Part shown: piece after piece, positions 51,709-58,584 of the stretch
Numbering within the stretch: the first letter of the stretch is position 1
How the letters are laid out: every line of letters begins with the position of its first letter
From: Perognathus longimembris pacificus
Lineage: Eukaryota > Chordata > Mammalia > Rodentia > Heteromyidae
Assembly (NCBI RefSeq): GCF_023159225.1
Contig: NC_063167.1
Location: forward strand, 5,382,234 to 5,446,233
Length of the DNA: 64,000 nucleotides
Direction of reading: 5' to 3'
The notes under the pieces: generated by a model
Databases searched by the model: none
Seen by the model: only the letters and a program-made list of their open reading frames with translations
Told to the model about the DNA's origin: nothing
Program-made: the position numbers and the translations under genes

Positions 51709-53024
51709 GTATGAGGACTTGCACTCAGGGCCTTGTACTGTTATTTGGCTTTTTCAGTCAAAGCTGGAGCTCTACTCCTTTTCTTTCTTTCTTTCTTTTT
51801 TTTTGCCAGTCCTGGGCCTTGGACTCAGGGCCTGAGCACTGTCCCTGGCTTCTTTTTGCTCAAGGCTAGCACTCTGCCACTTGAGCCACAGCACCACTTC
51901 TGGCCATTTTCCGTATATGTGGTGCTGGGGAATGGAACCCAGGGCCTCATGTATAGGAGGCAAGCACTAGGCCATATCCCCAGCCCTGGAGCTCTACCAC
52001 ACCTCCGCTTCTGGCTCTTGGCTGCTTAACTGGAGCTAAGACTTCTCTGCCCGAGCTGATGGCAAACTGTGATCCTCAAAACCCCGGGCAGTGCCAGGTA
52101 AGGGCCGTGGGCTGAGCCCCAAGGCCCCTGGCAGGGAATTCAGGATCCCGTGGCTCTCTGCCATGCCTAGAGAGGAGGATGACAGGCCTGCGGTTGCCCA
52201 GCTCCTCCCAGGGGGGCAGGGGGGCCCTAGGAGCAGATGGCCACCTCCAAAGGGAGCCAGCAGCCCTCCCCCTCGCCCGTCACCCAGCCAGGCCCACCTT
52301 GTGTGGCGTGTTGACCACGGCGGTGTTGTAGCCATACTGAAAGGCAGAGCCAAAGGCTGCACTCAGGGTGGCCAGCAGCAACGTGGGCGGGAGCCGCTGT
52401 GGGAGATGAGTTCAAGGTCAGAGGCTTGGCCTTTGGGGTTTCCATGGCACCCAGCAGGGGACCAGATTGGGGGGGGGGAAAGCTGGTTGGAGGAGGTCTG
52501 TGGCTGGAATCCCAGCCGAGCTCCGGTTCGGTTCTTTGGCTGAGCCATTTGCACCCCTACTGCATGGCCAAGCTCCCCACTCCCCACTGGCCCCGACCAG
52601 GGCCACTGCCCAGGGCCCGGGGCCAGGCCGCCAGGCCGCCAGGGAAGGGCAGGACAGTCCCATTCCTTTTCCTTTCTTTCTTTCTTGATGCCAATTCCTG
52701 GGACTTGAACTCAGGGCTGGGGCACTGTGCCTTCTCTGAGCTTTTTTTTTTTTTTTGCTTGACTAGCACTGGACCCCTTGAGCCACAGCTCCACTTCTGG
52801 CTTTTTTGGTGCTTGATTGGAGATAAGAGTCTCATGGACTTTCTGCCAGGGCTGACTTGAAGCCATGGTCCCGAGATCTCAGCTGAGTTTGCAGGCGTGA
52901 GCCACCGGTCCCCAGCGAAGGATCTCAGTGTTCTTTAGAAGTGACCTCCAGGGCCCTCACCCCTTCCCAAGGTCACTTTGGCACTTACCCCCTCTGGAAG
53001 CAGGGTGGGCAGAGGAGTCCCCAT
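38815..53024 (-). CDS. SLC2A7: GLUT7 sugar transporter, complete, 12 coding exons
   Basis: A class II facilitative sugar transporter of the SLC2 (MFS) family, expected to have 12 membrane helices. Exons in transcript order: 53024-52989, 52396-52298, 50118-49958, 49256-49132, 47218-47066, 46596-46471, 46108-45918, 44894-44784, 44147-44046, 43001-42926, 40464-40337, 39003-38815. They join without phase conflict to 1497 nt, 498 residues (human 512). Family motifs seen: GRKG (98-101), PESPRY (215-220), QQLSGVNA with Ile298 next, GRR (342-344), GPSPIP and PETKG (463-467). N52 in [11 protein letters not shown] is a glycosylation sequon in the first outer loop. It resembles GLUT7 rather than GLUT5 in [20 protein letters not shown] and VERVGRR. 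The start is the first ATG after the TATA box; the human initiator position is not ATG here. All introns are GT-AG; the exon 7 donor GTGCGC is weak. Confidence 0.94.
39270..39950 (+). mobile_element. B1, composite and tRNA-like SINEs (plus) in SLC2A7 intron 11
   Basis: B1 at 39270-39385; composite heads at 39396-39505 and 39512-39600; fuller composite 39612-39850; tRNA-like monomer 39862-39945. Confidence 0.7.
40036..40242 (-). mobile_element. IDL-Geo-type SINE (minus)
   Basis: Complete, flanked by CATGGCCGAGGGTT (about 40004-40017 and 40243-40256). Confidence 0.9.
40337..40464 (-). CDS. SLC2A7: SLC2A7 exon 11
   Basis: [37 protein letters not shown], ending PSMQ. Starts with two bases completing Ser. 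Acceptor CGCACCCAG, donor ATGCAG|GTGAGC. 40465-40970 is unassigned intron. Confidence 0.95.
40977..41330 (-). mobile_element. Composite SINE and tRNA-like SINE (minus)
   Basis: Composite 40977-41220 with a small internal duplication; tRNA-like remnant 41240-41330 after a G-run. Confidence 0.7.
41560..41815. other. AT-rich, LTR-like stretch in SLC2A7 intron 10
   Basis: Differs in composition from its surroundings. CCCTATAAAGC and a GGGAGCTCGGGGTTCTGAAC segment resemble LTR U3/R sequence, but no termini or duplications were found. 41816-42430 is unassigned. Confidence 0.25.
42436..42640 (+). mobile_element. Composite SINE (plus)
   Basis: Head (GTTCGTGGCTCACGCCTGTA) and partial right module. 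Confidence 0.75.
42648..42931 (-). repeat. SLC2A7: Minisatellite of 44-45 bases carrying the exon 10 splice donor
   Basis: Six units of GGTACTGTGTGGGTACTGTG plus TGTTGGTACTCACTGGCCGG and AGCA abut exon 10. Each contains the antisense of GGCCAGTGAGTACC, nearly the same as the real exon 10 junction GGCCCA|GTGAGTACC. Confidence 0.93.
42926..43001 (-). CDS. SLC2A7: SLC2A7 exon 10
   Basis: [20 protein letters not shown] then HSIGP and the first base of Ser. Acceptor CCCCACAG, donor GGCCCA|GTGAGT. The minisatellite begins at the donor. Confidence 0.95.
43244..43645 (-). mobile_element. Two IDL-Geo-type SINEs (minus)
   Basis: An older copy at 43244-43410, and at 43449-43643 a copy of the TTCCCGCTC/TATCCGAGG subfamily inserted at its end. 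Confidence 0.85.
44046..44147 (-). CDS. SLC2A7: SLC2A7 exon 9
   Basis: 34 codons: [20 protein letters not shown] to SLLFQ. Acceptor CCTCCCCCAG, donor TTCCAG|GTCTGG. Confidence 0.95.
44251..44454 (-). mobile_element. IDL-Geo-type SINE (minus)
   Basis: Complete, flanked by GCGTGCTGAGATCTT (44236-44250 and 44455-44469). Confidence 0.92.
44784..44894 (-). CDS. SLC2A7: SLC2A7 exon 8
   Basis: 37 codons beginning [20 protein letters not shown]. The first Ile is at the position linked to fructose handling in GLUT2, GLUT5 and GLUT7. Acceptor GCGTCCTAG, donor GTCTCG|GTGAGT. Confidence 0.95.
44960..45107 (+). pseudogene. NUMT: mitochondrial MT-ATP6 fragment
   Basis: About 150 bases read on the plus strand with the mitochondrial code (ATA Met, TGA Trp) as [20 protein letters not shown] then [16 protein letters not shown]. 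This is the conserved ATP synthase subunit 6 segment. A C-run then breaks the frame before CAAGGAACACC, the codons of the conserved QGTP. It is a nuclear insertion, antisense to SLC2A7, in intron 7 and 66 bases upstream of the exon 8 acceptor. Confidence 0.88.
45110..45340 (+). mobile_element. Composite SINE (plus)
   Basis: Starts directly after the MT-ATP6 insertion. Head and right module present, tail A/G-rich. Confidence 0.8.
45368..45742. repeat. SLC2A7: G/C-rich minisatellite, six units of about 60-75 bases
   Basis: Each unit has GATCTGACCCCCCAGTCCCA then GCTTGGGGCGCCC, GCAGCAG, and either CCTTCCTTG or GGGATGGGGGGTGGGG. Units alternate in type. It lies in SLC2A7 intron 7. Confidence 0.92.
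45918..46108 (-). CDS. SLC2A7: SLC2A7 exon 7
   Basis: [20 protein letters not shown], central loop, then [20 protein letters not shown] and NA. Very GC-rich. Acceptor CCGTCCGCAG, donor AACGCG|GTGCGC (weak, like the SLC2A5 exon 7 donor). Confidence 0.94.
46125..46345. repeat. SLC2A7: CCCCGCCCC-rich low-complexity block
   Basis: Irregular repeats of CCCCGCCCCAGGCCCCGCCC and GGCTCCGCCCCG in SLC2A7 intron 6. The transcribed RNA is therefore very G-rich. Confidence 0.9.
46471..46596 (-). CDS. SLC2A7: SLC2A7 exon 6
   Basis: [40 protein letters not shown], ending RR plus one base. Acceptor TCCCCGCAG, donor CGGAGAG|GTAGGG. Confidence 0.95.
47066..47218 (-). CDS. SLC2A7: SLC2A7 exon 5
   Basis: [47 protein letters not shown]. 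Acceptor CCACCCCCAG, donor GCCACAG|GTAACC. Confidence 0.95.
47341..48010 (-). mobile_element. Composite SINEs (minus) with nested IDL-Geo-type SINE
   Basis: Composite 47341-47535; second composite 47575-47660 and 47880-48010 split by an IDL-Geo-type copy (47661-47863) with CCACTGCACCACTTTT duplicated at 47645-47660 and 47864-47879. Confidence 0.9.
48107..48335 (-). mobile_element. IDL-Geo-type SINE (minus)
   Basis: Complete copy with an interrupted T-run (its A-tail). Confidence 0.88.
48447..48512. repeat. (TC)n microsatellite
   Basis: About 33 uninterrupted TC units, followed by a tRNA-like SINE remnant (48513-48575, minus). 48576-48720 is unassigned. Confidence 0.97.
48722..48973 (+). mobile_element. 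Composite SINE (plus) with (CA)n tail
   Basis: Head and right module 48722-48935, CA run 48938-48973. Confidence 0.8.
49132..49256 (-). CDS. SLC2A7: SLC2A7 exon 4
   Basis: [41 protein letters not shown]. First base completes Arg99. Acceptor CTTGCAG, donor GCGCAG|GTATGG. Confidence 0.95.
49465..49575 (+). mobile_element. B1 element (plus)
   Basis: TATGGTGGCACATGCCTATA, ATCCCAGCTACTCAGGAGTC, truncated tail. Confidence 0.75.
49629..49875 (+). repeat. Duplicated GC-rich module, copy 2
   Basis: Second copy of the module at 36911-37155, same orientation, inside SLC2A7 intron 3. It lacks the NRF1-type palindrome and has short insertions and deletions relative to copy 1. Confidence 0.85.
49958..50118 (-). 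CDS. SLC2A7: SLC2A7 exon 3
   Basis: [20 protein letters not shown], second helix ([19 protein letters not shown]), GLLVDRCG plus two bases. Acceptor GCCTTTCAG, donor GCGGCAG|GTAAAC. 50119-50516 is unassigned intron. Confidence 0.95.
50529..50736 (+). mobile_element. IDL-Geo-type SINE (plus)
   Basis: Complete, flanked by CTAAAAAATACAG on both sides. Confidence 0.92.
50855..51420. mobile_element. Composite (minus) and tRNA-like/B1 (plus) SINEs
   Basis: Composite minus 50855-51065; tRNA-like monomer plus 51140-51215; B1-like plus 51229-51400. 51421-51660 is unassigned. Confidence 0.6.
51663..52090 (-). mobile_element. (TG)n and composite SINE (minus) split by IDL-Geo-type SINE
   Basis: TG run 51663-51706. 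Composite 51707-51777 and 51988-52090. IDL-Geo-type copy about 51798-51986; TGGAGCTCTAC occurs on both sides. Confidence 0.85.
52298..52396 (-). CDS. SLC2A7: SLC2A7 exon 2
   Basis: 33 codons: [33 protein letters not shown], the first helix. Acceptor TCTCCCACAG, donor CACAAG|GTGGGC, phase 0 at both ends. Confidence 0.95.
52683..52917 (-). mobile_element. Composite SINE (minus)
   Basis: Full copy between SLC2A7 exons 1 and 2. Confidence 0.8.
52989..53024 (-). CDS. SLC2A7: SLC2A7 exon 1 (coding part)
   Basis: Twelve codons, [12 protein letters not shown], donor GAGGGG|GTAAGT in phase 0. The frame aligns with human GLUT7 (KEAGTPPP...). The human Met position reads AGC here, so the first usable ATG is five codons further in. 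Confidence 0.8.
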
Positions 53025-53119
53025 CTCTTTGTCCTTGCTCGGGTGGGAGGCGCGCTCTGCCTCCCAGGTGGCGTCCGCCCTGCAGAACTCACAGCGGTTC
53101 CTTCCCTGGGCCTTCCTAG

Positions 53120-53127
53120 CTTTATAA
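53120..53127 (-). promoter_or_regulatory. SLC2A7: SLC2A7 TATA box
   Basis: TTATAAAG on the minus strand, about 96 bases before the proposed ATG. Usual spacing puts the start of transcription near 53093, downstream of the next in-frame ATG (53255), which supports the short N-terminus. Confidence 0.55.
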
Positions 53128-53407
53128 CCTCTGTGCCTTCTGGACCCTGCTGCCCAGCCTGGGGCAGGCTGATAAGATAGGCTTTGGGACCTGGCCAGAG
53201 CACTCACATGGAGTAGATACAGAGCGAGCTTTACCTTTGCATCGGCAGTCTCCACCCCCAGTAGAGACTGTGGTCAGGATGCTTCTTCTCGATCCTTCCC
53301 GCATAGGTGCCTCTGGGGGCCTGTATTAGTGGGACACCTAGTGGTACTAATCGCCTGTATGGGGGAGAAAGTACAGATGAAATACTTTTCATAAAAACGC
53401 AGCTTTA

Positions 53408-54040
53408 AGCCGGGCACGGGTGGCTCACGCTTGTAATCCAGAAGGCTGAGATCTGAGGATTGCCGTTCAGTTAGCTCAGGCGGGAGAGTCCCTGAGACCC
53501 TTATCTCATTTAACCAGCAAAAAGCCAGAAGTGGAGGTGTGGCTCAAGTGGCAGAGCACCAATCTTAAGGGGGAAAAACCAAGTGCGAGCGTGAGGTCCT
53601 GAGTTCAAGCCCAGTGCCAGCATAAAAACAACAGCAAACCCCCCTTAGAGGCAGATGGCGTCTGGCCCGGCAAACCGAGTGAGCACAAGGCCTTGAATTC
53701 AAATCCCTATAGTGCCCAAAGCAACAGGAAACAACAACAGAACAACCTCCAGTGCCACAAAACAACTTTATTATTTCTCATTGCTCTTGGAAATTAAGCA
53801 TAGTTAGAAATAATCACTGGTCAGGTGCTGGTGGCTCACACCTAGAATCCTAGCTACTTAGGAGGCTGAGATCTGAGGATCTCAGTTCAAAGCCAGCCTG
53901 GGCAGGAAAGTCCGTGAGACTCTAATCTCCATTAACTACCAGAAAACTGGAAGTGGTGCTGTGACTCAAAGTGGTAGAGACGTAGCCTTGAGCTCAGGGA
54001 CAGCGCCCAGTTCAAGACCCTGACTGGGGGGGAAAAAAAA
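53408..54040 (+). mobile_element. Composite SINEs (plus) upstream of SLC2A7
   Basis: Copies at 53408-53640 and 53825-54040, with a tRNA/right-module remnant at 53641-53735. 53128-53407 is SLC2A7 upstream DNA. Confidence 0.75.
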
Positions 54041-54204
54041 GCTATGAAATAAGTACTAGAAATAATCAGTAAATGACTAATAGAAATAGTTCCTGTGGTT
54101 TGTTCTGCCCCTTGGAGACCCTGATGCAAAGCGCCGTTCCTGGGCTTGCTGCTGTCAGAGGGTGGGAAGCTCGGGGTCACGTTGGGGGCCTGTGAGCTGT
54201 TCCT

Positions 54205-54372
54205 CTCTTCCTTTTCCTTAGCTCCCTGGCTGTGAGGGGCAGCTTCTTTGGTCATGTGCTTCACCTCCATGCTTGATCCCAGCCCCCACAAATCTCGGAG
54301 GAGATTGCCAACTGAGACCCCCAGAACAGTGAGCCCAAACAACCTTTTCCTTTGTAAAAGTTTAGCACCCCA
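54205..54372 (+). mobile_element. MaLR-like LTR fragment
   Basis: TTAGCTCCCTGGCTGTGAGG, ATGCTTGATCCCAGCC and AGAACAGTGAGCCCAAACAA then CCTTTTCCTTTGTAAA follow the order seen in the 3' half of mammalian MaLR LTRs. No termini are clear. 54041-54204 may be more of it. Confidence 0.45.
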
Positions 54373-54394
54373 GTTTCCCATACTAAAACCCCTA

Positions 54395-54520
54395 TTAAAG
54401 TTGAACATGGTGGCGCATACCTGTAATTCCAGCATTGCAGAAGCAGAGGAAGGAGGAGCTTGAGTTTGCAGCCAGCCTGGGTTACACAGAGAGACACAGT
54501 CTCAAAGAACCAACCCAACC
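54395..54520 (+). mobile_element. B1 element (plus)
   Basis: ACATGGTGGCGCATACCTGT, GCCAGCCTGGGTTACACAG, ACACAGTCTCAAAG. Confidence 0.8.
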
Positions 54521-54744
54521 CACCCAATCCTGCCCCCCGCATCTCTCTTAGTTTTCTCTTACTATAATAACAACAACCATAGCTACAGAGGCTTTAGAAC
54601 AACAGTAACTGTAGCTGGACAGACCCTAAGCCACGCACAGACCACTGGGCTAATCGCAAGTATCAGCAGGGCTGAGAACCTGTCTGGGTACTGGAGGCCC
54701 TCAAGCCCATTTCTTGCTTTTTCTGGCCCCTGGAGGCCACCTGA

Positions 54745-54925
54745 ACATCGAGGTTCAAAGCCAGCCCAGGCAGGGAAGTCTGTGAGACTCTTATCTCCAA
54801 TGAACCACCAAAAAGCTGGAAGTGGAGCTGTGGCTCAAGTGGTGGAATGCCTTGAGCAGAAAAGCTCAAGAACAGTGCTCAGGTCTTGAATTCAAGCCCC
54901 AGGACTGGCACAAAGAAACACCCCC
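54745..54925 (+). mobile_element. Truncated composite SINE (plus)
   Basis: Lacks the head. Middle and right module present, A-rich tail. 54926-55080 and 55231-55694 are unassigned; 55085-55230 is a diverged minus SINE. Confidence 0.7.
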
Positions 54926-55694
54926 AAAACAATAAAATGCCCTTACTTTTCAGAAGTCTTCTTCCCCCTCATTTTATTGTAGGTGCCAGTTCAACTATAG
55001 TTAAGGGTGTTTTGCTTGTTTTGGTATGGCGTTGTACTGAGGTTAGAAGTCAGAGCCTTCTATTGAGTCAGCTTGCTTACTGAGCTGGCACTTTACTACT
55101 TGAACCATACCTAAAGCCCTTGTTTTGCCAGTTATTTTTGAGTTATTTTTCTGCTCAGGCTGGCCTTGAAATGCCATCCTTCTGATCTCAGCCTCCTAAG
55201 GTGCTAGGATTACAGGCGTGAACCCTATGAGCCTGGTTTTCTGAGAGTTCAGTTTTTTTTTTTTTTAATATTTTTATCTGCAAAATCAAAAGTAGATTGT
55301 CAGCCTGGCAAATTTAGTCCCATGAAATCTGCCATGTGGCAATCACTGGTCAGACCTGCTGCCCGCAACTTGTGTGACTTGGGCTCTGAATGAATCGCCT
55401 CAAAGCTGAGGACCTCTCCTTAGTCCTGACACCTCCACTGGCGGTACCCCCACCCAGCCTCACCCCATCACACCCGTCTCCTTTCCTGCTGCCCCAATCC
55501 GCCATTTCCCTCCATCTGCGCTTAGCCCTCTAGTCACTGTGGCTTCTGATGCCCCTCAGACCTTCAGGCACATCTCCCATCAGTAAGTAGCTCTTGACTG
55601 GGCTGTAGGCGCAGCTCAAGTGTGACATGCCTGCTCACTAGCACGAGGCCTGAGCTCAGAGCCCAGGACTGTCAAAAGACAACAAGAAAGCCTT

Positions 55695-56098
55695 CTGGCC
55701 TGGCACTGGCGGCTCATGCCTGTCCTCTTAGCTACTTTCAAAAGACTGACATCTGAGGATCAAGGTTGGAAGCCAGCAGGCAGACAGTTATCCAGCAAAA
55801 AGTCAGAAGTAGAGGTGTAGCTCAAGTGGTCGAGTGCCAGCCCTGAGCAGAAAAAACAAAGGAAAGGTGCAAAGTTGGAGCCCCAGAACCAGCACAAAAC
55901 AAAACAAAACAACAACTTTTTTTTTTTTTGGCCAGTCCTGGGCCTTGAACTCAGGGCCTGAGCACTGTCCCTGGCTTCTTTTTGCTCAAGGCTAGCACTC
56001 CACCACTTGAGCCACAGCGCCACTTCTGGCCGTTTTCTGTATATGTGGTGCTGAGGAATTGAACCCAGGGCTTCCTCCCCACGCCATATTCCCAGCCC
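55695..56098. mobile_element. Composite SINE (plus) and IDL-Geo-type SINE (minus)
   Basis: 55695-55915 composite, then T-run and IDL-Geo-type copy 55918-56098 with a small loss in its ID head. Confidence 0.8.
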
Positions 56099-56206
56099 CC
56101 AAAAGCAACCTTTTTTGACTATGAAGCTGGATCCAGTCTATAGCTATTTATTTGCTATGAGTTTATCAATTTAAGTGTGACACCAGTGGTTTAAAAAAAA
56201 AACATG

Positions 56207-56346
56207 CATACACACACACACACACACACACACACTCAGCCGTGGAACAAGAAAAGTCAAGAGGGGATGACTGGAGACTGAACTTCCTTTCCTGCCCTGC
56301 CCTCTGCCTTTTGCCCTCTGCCCTCTGCCCTTTGCCCTCTGCCCTC
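56207..56346. repeat. (CA)n and a 7-base (CCCTYTG)n repeat
   Basis: CA run 56207-56235. Heptamers CCCTCTG/CCCTTTG, about seven copies, 56290-56346. Confidence 0.9.
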
Positions 56347-56392
56347 ACGCTGTGCACCCGGAGGATGCCAAGCCTTTAAACCCAAGGGCCCG

Positions 56393-56600
56393 GGGCTGGG
56401 GATATGGCGTAGTGGCAAGAGTGCTTGCCTTGTATACATGAAGCCCTGGGTTCGATTCCCTAGCACCACATATATAGAAAACGGCCAGAAGGGGCGCTGT
56501 GACTCAAGTGGCAGAGTGCTAGCCTTGAGCAAAAAGAAGCCAGAGACAGTGTTCAGGCCCTGAGTCCAAGGCCCAGGACTGGCAAAAAAAAAAAAAAAAC
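56393..56600 (+). mobile_element. IDL-Geo-type SINE (plus)
   Basis: Complete, flanked by AAACCCAAGGGCCC on both sides. Confidence 0.92.
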
Positions 56601-56775
56601 AACAAAACCCAAGGGCCCCTCCTTCTCTGGTTCCAGCACACGGCAGGCCGCTGGGCCTTCTTTGTGGGTTCCTGTTTATTCCTTGCTAGGTGGTTCTCTG
56701 CCTTTGCACCCTGAGGCAGTCTTACACAAATGGGGTTCCAGGGGCTGCTCTTTATTTTCAGTAGGTTTTTGTTTT

Positions 56776-57310
56776 TGCCGGTCCAGGGGCTTGAACTCTG
56801 GGCTTGGCCACTGTCCCTGAGCTTTTGTACTCAAGGCTAGTGCTCTACCAGTTCAAGCCACAGTGCCACTTCCTGCTTTTTTTGTTTTGTTTTGTTTGTT
56901 GCCAGTCGTGGGCCTTGGTCTCAGGGCCTGAGCACCGTCCCTGGCTTCTTTTTGCTCAAGGCTAGCACTCTACCTCTTGAGCCACAGCACCACTACTGGC
57001 TTTTTCTATATCTGTGGTGCTGAGGAATCGAACCCTGGGCTTCATGTATACGAGGCAAGCACACTACCACTAGGCCACATTCCCAGCCCCCCCCGCTTTT
57101 TAATGTGTGTGTCAGTATTGAATTCAGGGCCTCGTGTTCAAACTTGGCTTTTTTGCCAAGGCTGGCACTCTACCACCTGATCCATAGCTCCACTATTGGC
57201 TTTTGCTGGTTAATTGGACTTTCTTGCCCCAGCTGAACCCCAACCCTCAGATCTCAGCCTCCTGAGTAGCTAGGATTTCAAGCCTCAGCCAACAGCGCCT
57301 GCTCCTTGGG
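56776..57310 (-). mobile_element. Composite SINEs (minus) with nested IDL-Geo-type SINE
   Basis: Right-module start 56776-56890, IDL-Geo-type copy 56893-57088, composite 57100-57310. 57311-57930 after it shows no gene. Confidence 0.75.
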
Positions 57311-57930
57311 CTCCTGAATCCCCCTGTCCACCCCCCAGCCCCCCACCATGTGACAAGCTCCACCTCCAGCGCCTTGGGTCCCTCCCCGCTGCAGCTGGCT
57401 GCAGTCAAGGTCGTGGTGGCTCTGCCACAGCTGTGCACTGTGAACTCCCTCTGGGCCCCACTCCCGCCAGCGGGACCTCAGGACACCCCTCCCACCCACG
57501 CTCGACGTCGGCCATTGTCCCCAGGACCCTGGCCTCTGCCACCCGAACCCCAAGGAAAGACGGCACGTTTGGCGGCAGGCCACTCAGCACTGGCCTCCCA
57601 CGCCTCGAGGCTCTCCTCACACACCACGCACACACCTGACACGCTCGCACAGCTCTGCCACGCGGGTGCAGGTACCTGCTCCTTCCTTCCTTCCTTCCTG
57701 CAGCCTCGCCTCAGGTCCCTGGACATCCACCACGCCGCCGCGGACACGCAGCCTTCCCCAGTCCCAAGCAGCGCGGCCCTCGCTTCTCTCCAGCACAGGA
57801 AGTGTGAGTGTGGCTTGCACACCAGGCCCTGCCCTCATGCCCAGGTTGCCCAGGGACCCCAGGGTGCAGTGCCGGCTCTCCTGCCGGGCCCTGCTCAGAG
57901 AACCGTCTGGGTGGAAGTGAATGGATGTGT

Positions 57931-57936
57931 TTTATT
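57931..57936 (-). terminator. SLC2A5: SLC2A5 poly(A) signal (AATAAA)
   Basis: AATAAA on the minus strand, 450 bases after the stop codon, the first canonical hexamer there. The predicted 3' UTR is about 58386 to 57910 and contains no repeat. Confidence 0.7.
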
Positions 57937-58386
57937 GACAGCACACAGCAGTTCCATTTCCCGTGAACGCTGTAATTGAGGGTTAGTAATGGAGACTTGC
58001 TTAACGTCTGCCCAGCAGTCCTGTAGCCTCTGGGCGTTGGTGGTCCCCGACACCACCCACACTTTGCACGTCAGGTGTCAGAGGACGAATCCAGCTCTGG
58101 GAAAACGCTGGTGGCCCCCCAAACTGTGAGAGTCACAGGCATGTTTCGCTGGCATGATTTCGGCGCCTCTCATCTGGCCCTGCAGAAGCTGTTTTTGCTA
58201 GTGAAGCTGTGTCGCCAGGCACAGCAGCCAACTCAGCAGGGGTGGGGGGTGCTGTCCACGTGCCCCAGGGAGGCCGGAGGCTGGTGAGGAGGCCCAGCCT
58301 GCATTCTGGCCGGTCTTGTCTCACGCCTGATGTCCAGACTCCTACAACCCCAGTCCCAGGAGGCAGCTGACCTCCCAGCCTCGCCC

Positions 58387-58584
58387 CTACAGGATGGTGG
58401 CAGATGGCAGGTCCGTCATCTCCTTCCCTGTCTGGACGTCCAACACCTTGTTCTTCTTGGCAAAGATCTGATTGATCTCGATGAACGTCCGGCCCTTGGT
58501 CTCAGGGACAACCAGGGAGATGTAGATGGTGGTGAGGAGGCAGATGATGGCGAAGATGATGAAGCTATAGGGGCCGAGCCCTAT
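58387..58584 (-). CDS. SLC2A5: SLC2A5 exon 12 (last, coding part)
   Basis: 66 codons: [40 protein letters not shown], tail ending TDLPSATIL and TAG. Acceptor CCTCCCTCAG. Ile replaces the Glu usual at the first position. Confidence 0.95.
   Translation of the reverse strand: MGLGPYSFIIFAIICLLTTIYISLVVPETKGRTFIEINQIFAKKNKVLDVQTGKEMTDLPSATIL

Noticed and set aside
53025..53255. 77-residue N-terminal extension of GLUT7 from the ATG at 53255
   Set aside because: It would start upstream of the TATA box at 53120-53127 and has no counterpart in known GLUT7 proteins.
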